DNA of 64,000 nt from an uncultured Acetatifactor sp. Its GTDB lineage: Bacteria; Bacillota; Clostridia; Lachnospirales; Lachnospiraceae. Each line of letters opens with the position of its first letter. The first letter of the stretch is position 1. A program made the position numbers and the translations under genes. The notes beneath the pieces are model-generated. The model had not been told where the DNA came from. It ran no database searches and was given only the letters and a program-made list of their open reading frames with translations. Shown piece by piece: positions 39,646 through 48,726 of this stretch. The DNA lies in NCBI GenBank assembly GCA_947625255.1, contig CANQNT010000005.1:1-64000 (forward strand), in the 5' to 3' direction.

Positions 39646-40224
39646 TTAAATGAATAAATCCAGTTTCTTGCGCTCCAGCACGCTGAGCTTGTAGAAATCC
39701 GGGATTTCGTAACGGTTTCCGTCGATGTCGGTGATCAGGAGCCTGGCGTCTCCCAGGAAGACCACGGCGTCGCCGCTCATCCGGGTGGTGAAGCGGCAGG
39801 AGCCGAAGCTGGTCATCACGTTCCAATAGGCGTGGCCGTATTCGTCCTTGACGTCCAGGACCTTGGTGATCACGGGCATAAAGTAACGCAGCCGGATCTG
39901 TTCCCGGATCATTTCCTGCTGTTCCTTGTCCAGGTCGGACAATTTCTGGATCAGGCCGATCTCCCGGGCTTTTTCATCGGATTCCCGGATGGAGATGAAC
40001 TCCTCCGGCTCCGTCAGGGGAAACGTCAGATAGACCCCTACGCGGGCGTATTCCGCGTCCCGGTATTTCAGGGAGACAAAGCCCCCGGGCGTGCGGGAGA
40101 AGCGGGCGTTTTCCCTGGTGAGGAAGCGCATTTCCAGCAATTCCTCCGATTCCTTTTGCAGGGCCTCTTCGTCAAATTCCTGCAAATCCAATAAATCTGT
40201 CATATTCTCTTCTTGCGGTTCCAT
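39646..40224 (-). CDS. DUF1854 protein, exporter-associated
   Basis: A 192-residue soluble protein of the DUF1854 family (segments YFMPVITKVLDVKDEYGHAYW, FTTRMSGDAVVFLGDARLLI and ITDIDGNRYEIPDF). No membrane helix or signal peptide. It lies between two exporter genes with 45- and 78-nt gaps, all on one minus-strand transcript. The short domain resembles the N-terminal extensions of the two exporters in length and context, so it may regulate or complete them. The start at 40224 is supported by AGAGGAAC; ATG 40203 is an alternative. Confidence 0.78.
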   Translation of the reverse strand: MEPQEENMTDLLDLQEFDEEALQKESEELLEMRFLTRENARFSRTPGGFVSLKYRDAEYARVGVYLTFPLTEPEEFISIRESDEKAREIGLIQKLSDLDKEQQEMIREQIRLRYFMPVITKVLDVKDEYGHAYWNVMTSFGSCRFTTRMSGDAVVFLGDARLLITDIDGNRYEIPDFYKLSVLERKKLDLFI

Positions 40225-40269
40225 ATGTTCCTCTTTTCTTTCTGACGGGCGGCGCGGGGCCGCCCTTTT

Positions 40270-42588
40270 TTATTCGATGCCTCTCATGGCGAGCGCCTTG
40301 GTCTGCAGCTCGCTGAGCTTGTAATAGGTTCCTTTTTTCGCCAATAATTCCTCGTGGGTGCCGGATTCCGTGATCCGTCCCTCGTCCAGCACGATCAGGT
40401 GCGCGGCGTTGCGCAGGGTGGATAAGCGGTGGGCGATGGAAAGGACGGTGCGGCCCTTTTCCAATCGTTCCAGGGACTTCTGGATGGCCAGCTCGGTCTC
40501 CGTATCCACCGCGGAGGTGGCTTCGTCCAGGATCAGGATCCTGGGATCCGCCAGGATGGCCCGTGCGATGGAGATCCGCTGCTTCTCGCCGCCGGAAAGG
40601 GAGCGGCTGGAGGAGCCTAAGAGCGTGTCATAGCCTTCCGGCATCCGGCAGATAAAGTCGTGGGCGTTGGCCTGGACGGCGGCCCGGATGATCTCCTCCC
40701 TGGTGGCATCCGGCTTGGCGTAGGCGATATTTTCCGCCACGGTGCCCATGAAAATGTAGGTTTCCTGGGATACCATGGCCACGTTCTTGCGCAGCTCCCG
40801 GAAACCGTACTGCCTGACATTGACGCCGTCCACCAAAACCTCGCCCTCCTCCGTGTCGTAAAGCCTGGAGATCAGGTTGACCAGGGTGGATTTGCCCGAG
40901 CCGGAACGTCCCACGATGCCGAAGACCTCTCCGGCGTTGACGTGGAAGCTGACGTCCTTCAGGATCGGCTTGTGGGCCTCATAGCTGAAAGTGACGTTTT
41001 TCAGCTCGATCTCGCCCCGCAGGGTCTGGGGACGCAAGGGGTCGGGAGCCTCCTTGACCTCCGGCACCGCGTCGATGATCTCAAACATACGCTGGGCGGA
41101 ATTCATACAGTCCGTGTACCAGCGGAGGATGTGGGACATAAATTCCAAAGGTCCCTGTAATTGACCCACATAGCCGGAAAAAGTCAACAGCATTCCCACT
41201 TCCAGGTTGGAGCCGCTGATGATCAGGGCGCCGCCGATGGCCCAGACCAGGAAGCTGATGGTGTCCTCCACGCTGCAGTATAGGGCATAAAATTTATTGT
41301 CATAACGGGCCAGGTCCAGTTCGGCGTCCTTGACGCGCCCGTTGTTTTTGATGAAACGGGTCATTTCCTGTTCCTCCTGGCCGAAGGCCTTGACCACCCG
41401 GGCCCCGGTGAAATTCTCATTCATCTGGGAGTTCAGCCGTCTGTTGGCCCGGTGCCTCTTGCCGTAGTAGTGCCAGAGGTGGGGCAGCATATGCAGGCTT
41501 AAGCCCACCAGCAGGGGCATAAAGAGGATGGAGGAAAGCGCCAGCAGCGGGTTCAGGGTGAACATGATGATACAGGTGGTCAACAGGGTTCCTCCGCTGA
41601 CAAAGACGTAGGGAAAGCCGTTGATGAAGAAATCGGAGATCTCTTCCGCGTCGTCCGATACCCGGGTCATCAGCCCGCCGGTCTGCCGTCTGGTATAAAA
41701 GCTGATGGACAGCTTTCCCATGGAATCGAACACCTGACTCTTAAGCTTTGCCACGACCTCCGGGGCGATCCGGGCCGTTATCACGCCCTGGAGGATGCCC
41801 AGGGCCTGAAGCGCGATCTTGGTGACGATCATGGCGATCACCAGCAAGATCAGGGCGGAGAGAAAGCGTCCGGCCGGAAGATGCAGGAGGGCCAGAAAGT
41901 CCTCATCCCGTGCCAAAACCCTGTCGTAAAGGATGGTGCCGCTTAAATAGGGCCAGATCAGGTTCAGCACCGCGGTGCCCAGATAACAGAACACCATGAC
42001 CGCCAGGGAAAGCTTATAGGGTTTGAAGTAGGAGATGACGCGCAGCAGGATGGAGGCCTTGTCCATGCACTTGGGACAGACCCTGCGCTCCTGGTCGGGG
42101 GAGATCATGCCGCACTTCGGACAGCATTCCCGTCCTTTTTTGACATCCAGGTCTTCCGCGGTAATTTCTTCATCCTTTTTCACTTTGTCCAACAACCGAC
42201 AGATCCGCATAAAGGATTCCATTCTGGTATTGGAAAAATGGCACAGGTTCCGCTCCGTGCCGTCAATGACCGCCATGAGGATGCCGGAGCTGACCTCCCG
42301 GACGACCTCCAGACGCTCCACCCGGTCCAGCTCAAAGAGCTGCAGGGCAGGCTCCTCCAGTAGGGCGGCATCCTCTCTGGCCTGCCATCCCGCGTAGCCG
42401 CCGAATTGATATTCACGCTTTTCACGGTACGGGTAAGCTGCCAGGATCAGCCGGTCCCTGGTCAGTGCCGCATACGAATCCGCAAAACGGTATTCTATGT
42501 CAAAATCCGCCGCGGCCGCGAAGATGATGTCGCTTTCCGCGATTCCATGCTTCTTGACCGCATTGATAAAGCTTTTTGGTAAATTCAT
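40270..42588 (-). CDS. ABC exporter half-transporter with N-terminal zinc-ribbon extension (subunit 1)
   Basis: A 772-residue exporter. The N-terminal extension (about 1-150) begins MNLPKSFINAVKKHGI; a zinc ribbon CCPKCGMISPDQERRVCPKC follows (about 154-173), then the six-helix membrane domain (about 185-485). The ATPase has Walker A GRSGSGKST, signature LSGGEKQR, Walker B ILILDEATSAVD and AHRLST. The start at 42588 is set by GGAGGGAG. First gene of the exporter operon, lying behind a leader peptide and a terminator, so its expression is probably attenuated. Confidence 0.88.
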   Translation of the reverse strand: MNLPKSFINAVKKHGIAESDIIFAAAADFDIEYRFADSYAALTRDRLILAAYPYREKREYQFGGYAGWQAREDAALLEEPALQLFELDRVERLEVVREVSSGILMAVIDGTERNLCHFSNTRMESFMRICRLLDKVKKDEEITAEDLDVKKGRECCPKCGMISPDQERRVCPKCMDKASILLRVISYFKPYKLSLAVMVFCYLGTAVLNLIWPYLSGTILYDRVLARDEDFLALLHLPAGRFLSALILLVIAMIVTKIALQALGILQGVITARIAPEVVAKLKSQVFDSMGKLSISFYTRRQTGGLMTRVSDDAEEISDFFINGFPYVFVSGGTLLTTCIIMFTLNPLLALSSILFMPLLVGLSLHMLPHLWHYYGKRHRANRRLNSQMNENFTGARVVKAFGQEEQEMTRFIKNNGRVKDAELDLARYDNKFYALYCSVEDTISFLVWAIGGALIISGSNLEVGMLLTFSGYVGQLQGPLEFMSHILRWYTDCMNSAQRMFEIIDAVPEVKEAPDPLRPQTLRGEIELKNVTFSYEAHKPILKDVSFHVNAGEVFGIVGRSGSGKSTLVNLISRLYDTEEGEVLVDGVNVRQYGFRELRKNVAMVSQETYIFMGTVAENIAYAKPDATREEIIRAAVQANAHDFICRMPEGYDTLLGSSSRSLSGGEKQRISIARAILADPRILILDEATSAVDTETELAIQKSLERLEKGRTVLSIAHRLSTLRNAAHLIVLDEGRITESGTHEELLAKKGTYYKLSELQTKALAMRGIE

Positions 42589-42694
42589 GGTTACTCCCTC
42601 CATATTGCGTCTGTTTTGTCAGATCCTTCCACAAAGCGGTACAGACCCAAACCGCTCTGTATCTCCCGGATGGAAAGCCATTGGTATTTGCCCG

Positions 42695-42732
42695 AAAAAA
42701 AGCACCATGGCCTCCGTAGACAGCCATGGTGC
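42695..42732 (-). terminator. Intrinsic terminator in the exporter leader (attenuator)
   Basis: On the minus strand a perfect 10-bp stem GCACCATGGC/GCCATGGTGC (42732-42723 and 42711-42702) is followed by seven T residues (42701-42695). It lies 35 nt beyond the leader peptide stop and 107 nt before the first exporter gene. Its 3' arm begins in GGAGGC, which could instead pair with GCCTCC inside the leader ORF. Confidence 0.8.
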
Positions 42733-42767
42733 ATAAAACATCCTTGTTCAGCGGTTCTGAAAAAGGC

Positions 42768-42842
42768 TTAGCTCTCTGTTCTCCGGGAGGCAAATTCGTG
42801 TTGCTGTGATAAAGTTGTGTTTGTTCTGGTGATGATGGTCAT
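42768..42842 (-). CDS. 24-residue leader peptide of the ABC exporter operon
   Basis: A minus-strand ORF (MTIITRTNTTLSQQHEFAS followed by five residues) with a near-perfect ribosome site AAAGGAGGC 7 nt upstream and a consensus promoter just ahead of it. The stop is TAA. It has no protein-like domain; the placement (promoter, strong ribosome site, short ORF, terminator, exporter genes) is that of ribosome-mediated attenuators such as BmrB upstream of the B. subtilis BmrCD exporter. Codons 18-19 (GCC TCC) are complementary both to the leader's own ribosome site and to the terminator arm. Translation is inferred, not shown. Confidence 0.65.
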   Translation of the reverse strand: MTIITRTNTTLSQQHEFASRRTES

Positions 42843-42877
42843 CGTTTTTGCCTCCTTTCTTTGCGTAATCTTTTAAC

Positions 42878-42906
42878 AGTATAGCCACATTTGGGACGGA
42901 TGTCAA
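42878..42906 (-). promoter_or_regulatory. Sigma-A promoter of the exporter leader
   Basis: Minus strand TTGACA (42906-42901), 17 nt, TATACT (42883-42878). Transcription would begin near 42871, about 29 nt before the leader ATG. Its -35 box lies within CCACATTT/AAATGTGG inverted arms, a possible operator. Confidence 0.78.
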
Positions 42907-42928
42907 CCATAAAATGTAAAAAATGTGG

Positions 42929-43702
42929 TTAGGAACGTTTCAAATATCCTGAAAGCTGATCCAGGGTCATGTAATTGAGGATCAGTTCGCGGGGATAGGC
43001 GGCTTCGGCCGCAAGGGCTTCGGCCAGGGGGGCCGATCCGACATCGCGGGCCCCATGGCTGTCGCTGGACAGCAGGATGGGGTGGCGATAGCGCAGGGAA
43101 AGGCGAAGCAGCTTAAGCATCGTGGAGCGGGTCTCCCCGCGATAGCCGCCGGGTGCAAGGGAAGCCTCATTGACTTCCAGATAAACATGGTTTTGTACCG
43201 CTGCCTCCACCAGGCATTCGCAGTTTATGGGGTAATGCTGATCGTCCGGGTGGCCCAGAATGTTGACATGGGGATTTTCCATGGCGTGTATGTAAGCGTT
43301 CGTATTAGTGGTTTTGGCCAGTTCCGGGGTTTCCGTCGTCTGTCTGTTATTCCAGAAAGAGGTGCGGTGATAGGCGGGACTGCGGTAGGTCTGGGGATGG
43401 ATGCTGGCGATACAGAAATCCAGACCTGCCAAAATATCATCGCGCAGGTCCAGCTGTCCGTCGGGATTCAGAATGTTCGCTTCCGCTCCATATAGAAGCG
43501 CGATGCCCGCTCTCTTTTTCGGGGCCATGGGAAGTCCCCGGAAATAGGATTCCCGGCAGGAGCCGGGAGTGGCGGGACCATGGTCGGAAATACCCAGCAG
43601 AAGCATTCCTTTTTGACAGGCGCTTTTGGCCAGATCGGCAATGGTATCCGTGGTGCCGTGACCGCTGGCGGTGGTATGGGTGTGCAGGTCAATGGGGAGC
43701 AT
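42929..43702 (-). CDS. PHP-domain phosphatase (YcdX-like)
   Basis: A 257-residue metal-dependent phosphoesterase of the PHP superfamily, with DLHTHTTASGHG, GISDHGPA, GAEANIL, ASIHPQTYR, GHPDDQHYPI and SSDSHGARDVG supplying the trinuclear metal site. It is closest to YcdX-type enzymes, which act on small phosphorylated molecules. The start has AAGGAGG 7 nt upstream and overlaps the end of the preceding aldolase-like gene by 14 nt, so the two form an operon. Substrate unknown. Confidence 0.87.
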   Translation of the reverse strand: MLPIDLHTHTTASGHGTTDTIADLAKSACQKGMLLLGISDHGPATPGSCRESYFRGLPMAPKKRAGIALLYGAEANILNPDGQLDLRDDILAGLDFCIASIHPQTYRSPAYHRTSFWNNRQTTETPELAKTTNTNAYIHAMENPHVNILGHPDDQHYPINCECLVEAAVQNHVYLEVNEASLAPGGYRGETRSTMLKLLRLSLRYRHPILLSSDSHGARDVGSAPLAEALAAEAAYPRELILNYMTLDQLSGYLKRS

Positions 43703-44615
43703 GGGTAAGCCTCCTTAGTCTTTCTGTGATGCGGCGCAGCATCAGGACTTCCTTTTGGGCCGTTGCGTTCAGCTCCGCCGCATCCTTGACGCGGCTGTGG
43801 AGGGTGATGGGAAGTCCTTCCATCTGGAGGTAATATTTGGCGTTTACGGGATAGACCTGGCGCTCAATCAAGGCGCAGATGGTCAGCGCGTCCGAGAGGG
43901 CCGGCATTTCTGGAGCGGAGGGGGCGGCGCAAAGGTCCGCGTATAAGCGGCATTGCATATTGGCCATGACTCCGCTGTAGCCCGCGGCTCCCGCCAGCAG
44001 CGATTCCAACAGGGTCGCGGTGTTGGCATTATAGAGCTTCATGTTGGTACCCTGGATGGTTTCCAGTTTTACACGGATCTGATCCATATCGCAGCAGGTG
44101 TCCTTGAGAAAATAAAAGCGTCCCGTCCTGGCGCACCGGGCGATCATTTCCGGGGTGAGAAGCCGCTTATAAGGATAGGGGCATTCATAAAATCCAAGCT
44201 TGATATCCCTGGGAATCACTTCCAGTAGACGATCCAGGGCTTCCAGCCAGACCTGGTCGCTTTCCTCTTGTTCGGCCAGCCGGTTGGTGATCAGAATCGT
44301 GGCATCCACACCGGTGGCGGCAATTGCCAGAATCTCCTCCACCTGGTCTTCAAAAGAGTCCGAAATATGCCCGGAGGCGATCACCGGCACTCTGCCTGCC
44401 GCTTTTTCCTTGACGAAGCGGGCGTAGGCCACGCGCTCCTCCAGCGTTAAAGAAAACATCTCCGAGGACTGGCAGACCGCGAACAAGCCGGACGCGCCGT
44501 TTGCAAGGTACCATTCCACCAGTTCTCCCAATGCGTTATAATCGATTGCGTTATCTGCCGTAAACGGCGTCAGCATCACCGGCCATACGCCGCCGGGAAA
44601 ATGATTGTCATTCAT
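43689..44615 (-). CDS. Dihydrodipicolinate synthase-family aldolase/lyase
   Basis: About 308 residues, a class I lyase of the DapA/NanA family. The Schiff-base lysine is in YFLKDTCCD, the proton-relay tyrosine in FYECPYPYKR, and the phosphate/carboxylate-binding loop is replaced by AVCQSSEMFSLTLEER in place of the GTTGE of true DapA. That substitution and the isolated position argue for a non-lysine role, such as a 2-keto-3-deoxy sugar acid aldolase or dehydratase. I prefer the ATG at 44615 (GGGAG upstream); ATG 44633 would add six residues. It overlaps the PHP gene. Confidence 0.78.
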   Translation of the reverse strand: MNDNHFPGGVWPVMLTPFTADNAIDYNALGELVEWYLANGASGLFAVCQSSEMFSLTLEERVAYARFVKEKAAGRVPVIASGHISDSFEDQVEEILAIAATGVDATILITNRLAEQEESDQVWLEALDRLLEVIPRDIKLGFYECPYPYKRLLTPEMIARCARTGRFYFLKDTCCDMDQIRVKLETIQGTNMKLYNANTATLLESLLAGAAGYSGVMANMQCRLYADLCAAPSAPEMPALSDALTICALIERQVYPVNAKYYLQMEGLPITLHSRVKDAAELNATAQKEVLMLRRITERLRRLTHAPH

Positions 44616-44793
44616 GTCGTTGTTTTCTCCCATATGTGTTCGGCAAATAGGAAAGACAATACCTATGCCGTTTCTTTAAGAATAGCACAAGCCAAGCCAT
44701 TTCGCAAGTCATAATAACAAAATCCCAACGAAAACTCTTCCTGCAAACCCAACAAAACCCACATAAAACAACAGGAAAAAAGAATGATATGTG

Positions 44794-44822
44794 TTGACTT
44801 CCTGTATGATTAAGAGTATAAT
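44794..44822 (+). promoter_or_regulatory. Promoter P1 of the microcompartment locus
   Basis: TTGACT (44794-44799), 17 nt, TATAAT (44817-44822), 48 nt before the dehydratase start. A near-consensus sigma-A promoter directed away from the aldolase-like operon. Confidence 0.8.
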
Positions 44823-44870
44823 GCATGATAAGATGTGTGGATTATATCGGCATGAAGGAGGATGAACCAT

Positions 44871-47396
44871 ATGGAGCGTTACTATACGCAAGAGATTCCC
44901 AAGACGGATCGTATCCCGAAATTGGTCGAGCATTTGTTTGCGAAGATGCCGGAGATCGAATCCGCGAGAGCGGTGCTTTTAACGGAAAGCTATCGCGAGA
45001 CAGAAGGGCAACCGATCATCACCAGGCGGGCCAAGGCGTTCGCCCATATTTTGGACAAGATTCCCATTATCATCAGAGACGGGGAATTGGTGGTTGGCAG
45101 TACGACCCTTGCACCCAGAGGATGCCAGACTTATCCTGAATTTTCCTTTGAATGGCTGGAAAGCGAGTTCGACACGGTGGAACACCGTACCGCGGATCCC
45201 TTTTATATTTCCGAGCAGACGAAGAAAGATCTGCGGGAAGTACATAAGTATTGGAAAGGAAAGACGACCAGCGAGCTTGCCACGTCTTACATGGCCCCGG
45301 AGACGTTAAAGGCCATGGAGCACAACATATTTACGCCGGGCAACTACTTTTACAATGGCGTGGGCCATATGACCGTAAAATATGAAAAGGTGCTGGAAAT
45401 CGGTTATCGCGGCATCATCAATGAGGCCAGGGAGCTGCTCTCCCAGTGTCACTTCGGCGACGGGGACTATGCTGCCCGTTCCAAGTTCCTGGAGGCCGTC
45501 ATCATCAGCTGCGAAGCCGTTATTCGCTATGCCAACCGTTACGCGGTATTGGCCGCGCGGATGGCGCAGAAGGAAAGCGATCCCACAAGAAAGGCCGAGC
45601 TGGCCCAGATCGCCAGGAACTGTGCCAATGTGCCGGAAAACGGTGCCAAGACGTTCTGGGAGGCCTGCCAGAGCTTTTGGTTCGTGCAGCAGCTTCTGCA
45701 GATCGAGTCCAGCGGACACTCCATTTCGCCGGGACGTTTTGATCAGTATATGTACCCATATTATAAAGCGGATTTGGACAAGGGGGTCCTTACCAGAAAG
45801 GATGCCCAGGAACTGCTGGACTGCATCTGGGTGAAGTTAAATGACCTGAACAAGTGCAGGGATGCCGCCAGCGCGGAAGGGTTTGCCGGATACAGCCTGT
45901 TCCAGAATCTGATCGTCGGCGGCCAGAATAAAGAAGGTCTGGATGTGACCAATGACCTTTCCTTTATGTGTATCAGCGCTTCCGCCCATGTATTTCTGCC
46001 GCAGCCGTCTCTGTCCATCCGTGTGTGGAACGGTTCGCCCCAGGCGCTTTTGTTAAAGGCCGCGCAGCTTACCAGAACGGGTATCGGTCTGCCGGCGTAT
46101 TACAATGACGAAGTGATCATTCCGTCCCTGATGAACCGGGGACTGACCCTGCAGGACGCCAGGGAATACAATATCATCGGCTGTGTGGAGCCCCAGAAAG
46201 CCGGTAAGACAGAGGGCTGGCATGACGCCGCTTTCTTTAATATGTGCCGTCCCCTGGAAGTGGTGTTTGAGAGCGGTTATGACAAGGGAGAATTCATCGG
46301 CGTGGCAACCAAGCCCGTGGAGGAGATGACCTCCTTTGAGGAATTTTATGACGCGTATAAGGCGCAGATGAATTATTTTATCTCCCTGCTGGTGAACGCG
46401 GACAACAGCATTGACGTGGCGCACGCCACGCTGTGCCCGCTGCCTTTTGAATCCTGCATGGTGGATGATTGCATGAAGCGCGGGAAGTCCCTTCAGGAGG
46501 GCGGCGCCGTTTACAACTTTACCGGGCCTCAGGGCTTCGGCGTGGCCAACATGGCGGATTCGTTGTATGCGGTAAAGACGTTGGTGTTCGATGAGAAAAA
46601 AGTGACCATGTCAGAGCTGAAAAAGGCTTTGATGTTCAATTTCGGGCAGGGCCTGGACGAGGTAAGCGTGGGAGACCTGGCGATGCGCGTGGTGCGCGGC
46701 CTGACCGCTCAGGGCGTGGAAGTCAGCTCCCGGGACGTGGCAGGTATCGTTGCGCAGGTAAAAGCCATGGATCTTTCTTCCGAGGACAAAAAGCGTTATG
46801 CAGAGATCCGCGAATTGATCGATCAGGTGCCTAAGTTCGGCAACGATGACGAAGTGGTGGATGCCTTTGCCAGAGACGTGGCCTATACCTATACCAAACC
46901 TTTGCAGGAGTTCCGTAATCCCAGAGGAGGGATGTTCCAGGCCGGTCTTTATCCCGTGTCCGCAAACGTGCCCCTGGGGGCCCAGACGGGCGCCACCCCG
47001 GACGGCAGGTTGGCCCATACCCCGGTGGCGGACGGTGTGTCTCCCTCCGCGGGCAAGGACGTTCATGGACCTACCGCTGCGGCCAATTCGGTAGCCCGTC
47101 TGGATCATGGAATCGCTTCCAATGGAACCCTGTTCAACCAGAAGTTCCATCCCACGGCCCTGAGCGGGGAAAAGGGACTGGACAACTTTGTGGCGCTGAT
47201 CAGGTCTTACTTCGATCAAAAGGGCAGCCATATGCAGTTTAACGTGGTGAGCCGGGAAACTTTGCTGGATGCCCAGGAGCATCCTGAAAATTACAGGCAT
47301 CTGGTGGTGCGTGTGGCCGGATACAGCGCGTTGTTTACCACGCTTTCCAAATCTTTGCAGGACGACATTATCCGCAGAACGGAGCAGGGCTTCTAA
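44871..47396 (+). CDS. B12-independent 1,2-propanediol dehydratase (glycyl radical enzyme)
   Basis: An 841-residue glycyl radical enzyme that dehydrates 1,2-propanediol to propionaldehyde. The thiyl cysteine is Cys438 in YNIIGCVEPQKAGKTEGWHDA split across two segments, and the radical glycine is Gly817 in RVAGYSAL near the C-terminus. Both agree with the numbering I recall for the Roseburia inulinivorans enzyme. Substrate-side residues include the GHSISPGRFDQ loop. ATG 44871 sits 9 nt after AAGGAGG; the ATG at 44862 abuts it. The activase gene follows 55 nt on. Glycerol dehydratase is the nearest alternative, but the aldolase and shell context favours propanediol. Confidence 0.93.
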   Translation: MERYYTQEIPKTDRIPKLVEHLFAKMPEIESARAVLLTESYRETEGQPIITRRAKAFAHILDKIPIIIRDGELVVGSTTLAPRGCQTYPEFSFEWLESEFDTVEHRTADPFYISEQTKKDLREVHKYWKGKTTSELATSYMAPETLKAMEHNIFTPGNYFYNGVGHMTVKYEKVLEIGYRGIINEARELLSQCHFGDGDYAARSKFLEAVIISCEAVIRYANRYAVLAARMAQKESDPTRKAELAQIARNCANVPENGAKTFWEACQSFWFVQQLLQIESSGHSISPGRFDQYMYPYYKADLDKGVLTRKDAQELLDCIWVKLNDLNKCRDAASAEGFAGYSLFQNLIVGGQNKEGLDVTNDLSFMCISASAHVFLPQPSLSIRVWNGSPQALLLKAAQLTRTGIGLPAYYNDEVIIPSLMNRGLTLQDAREYNIIGCVEPQKAGKTEGWHDAAFFNMCRPLEVVFESGYDKGEFIGVATKPVEEMTSFEEFYDAYKAQMNYFISLLVNADNSIDVAHATLCPLPFESCMVDDCMKRGKSLQEGGAVYNFTGPQGFGVANMADSLYAVKTLVFDEKKVTMSELKKALMFNFGQGLDEVSVGDLAMRVVRGLTAQGVEVSSRDVAGIVAQVKAMDLSSEDKKRYAEIRELIDQVPKFGNDDEVVDAFARDVAYTYTKPLQEFRNPRGGMFQAGLYPVSANVPLGAQTGATPDGRLAHTPVADGVSPSAGKDVHGPTAAANSVARLDHGIASNGTLFNQKFHPTALSGEKGLDNFVALIRSYFDQKGSHMQFNVVSRETLLDAQEHPENYRHLVVRVAGYSALFTTLSKSLQDDIIRRTEQGF

Positions 47397-47451
47397 GGAG
47401 GTGACCGGACATCCCTTAGCGGCGCCGGAACAGTAACATGAGGTGTTGACG

Positions 47452-48243
47452 ATGGATTACTTAGAGACCAAAGGGCGTATATTTGACATACAGAGGTATT
47501 CCATTCATGACGGGAACGGCATTCGGACCATTGTGTTCCTGAAAGGCTGTGTGCTTCGCTGCAGATGGTGCTGCAATCCGGAATCTCAGGAATATGGGAT
47601 TCAGACCATGATGGTGCAGGGCAAACCGAAAATAATCGGACGGGATATCACGGTGCGGGAGGCTATGGAAACGGTGGAAAAGGACCGGCCTTATTATCGC
47701 AGGAGCGGCGGAGGCCTGACCCTTTCCGGCGGAGAGAGCCTGTGCCAGCCAGCTTTCGCCAGGGATTTGCTGCACGCGGCGAAAGCCATAGGCATTCCCA
47801 CGGCCATGGAAAGTATGGCTTGTGCGAAATATGAGGTGATTGAAAGTCTTTTGCCGTATCTGGACCAGTACCTGATGGATATTAAGCACATGAATCCCCA
47901 GAAGCACAAGGAATTCACGGGCAGGAGCAATGAGCTGATGCTGGAGAATGCCAGAAAAGTGGCCCAGTCCGGCATGACGGAGCTCTCTATCCGGGTGCCG
48001 GTGATACCTACCTTTAATGACACGCCGGAGGAGATTCGGGAGATCGCCAGATTTGCGGACAAGCTGCCGGGTGTGAAAAGGATTCATTTATTGCCCTATC
48101 ACCGCCTGGGTCAGGATAAATATGACGGATTGGGCAGGGATTACCTGATGAAAGATATTCTGCCGCCTTCCAATGAGCACATGGAGATGCTGAAGCGAGT
48201 GGTGCAGGAAAACAGCAGACTGGTGTGCCAGATTGGCGGATGA
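47452..48243 (+). CDS. Glycyl radical enzyme activating enzyme (radical SAM)
   Basis: A 263-residue radical SAM activase that installs the glycyl radical on the upstream dehydratase. The [4Fe-4S] site is CVLRCRWC (CxxxCxxC), with GGGLTLSGGES for SAM binding. It lacks the extra two-cluster ferredoxin insert found in many GRE activases, consistent with compact PflA-like forms. The start at 47452 follows AGGTG; a GTG at 47443 is in frame. It overlaps the region just upstream of the EutS-like gene by a few nucleotides of leader. Confidence 0.92.
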   Translation: MDYLETKGRIFDIQRYSIHDGNGIRTIVFLKGCVLRCRWCCNPESQEYGIQTMMVQGKPKIIGRDITVREAMETVEKDRPYYRRSGGGLTLSGGESLCQPAFARDLLHAAKAIGIPTAMESMACAKYEVIESLLPYLDQYLMDIKHMNPQKHKEFTGRSNELMLENARKVAQSGMTELSIRVPVIPTFNDTPEEIREIARFADKLPGVKRIHLLPYHRLGQDKYDGLGRDYLMKDILPPSNEHMEMLKRVVQENSRLVCQIGG

Positions 48244-48262
48244 CGGTAAAAAGAGGGAAAGT

Positions 48263-48628
48263 ATGGCGCAGGCAGAGGAAATCAAACAAAGAATCGTACA
48301 AGAGCTGGTGCCCGGGCGTGAAATCACTCTGGCACACATTATCGCCAATCCGGATCCGGTCCTTTATGAAAAACTGGGTCTGGATCCCAGGGTGGAATAT
48401 TCCAAGTCGGCCATCGGAGTGATGACCATTACTCCGGCGGAGACGGCCATAATCATTGCGGATATCGCCGTAAAAGCTTCCGGCGCGGAGCTGGGGTTTG
48501 TGGATCGCTTCAGCGGTTCCCTGATCATCACGGGCAGCGTTTCCGAAGTGGAAGCGGCGACCAACGCGATTTTGCGTTACGTGCAGACCAACCTGGGCTA
48601 CACGGTCTGCCGGATCACCAAGACCTGA
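48263..48628 (+). CDS. BMC shell protein, EutS/PduU type (circularly permuted hexamer)
   Basis: A 121-residue single-domain BMC protein of the circularly permuted class: an N-terminal beta segment (QELVPGREITLAHIIANP) precedes the BMC core (IGVMTITPAETAIIIADIAV, GSLIITGSVSEVEAATNAIL). These hexamers have a beta-barrel cap over the pore. The start at 48263 has AGAGGG 5 nt upstream. It is encoded 19 nt after the activase. It should form part of the shell facets. Confidence 0.92.
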   Translation: MAQAEEIKQRIVQELVPGREITLAHIIANPDPVLYEKLGLDPRVEYSKSAIGVMTITPAETAIIIADIAVKASGAELGFVDRFSGSLIITGSVSEVEAATNAILRYVQTNLGYTVCRITKT

Positions 48629-48726
48629 AGAAGAATCAGGTGAGTCTGGGGAGGCGCGGACGGAATCGCCGTTTCGGGGAATGTGTCAGGGCTTGCCCGA
48701 TGGAGCTCGGTACATGGGAGGCAGAC

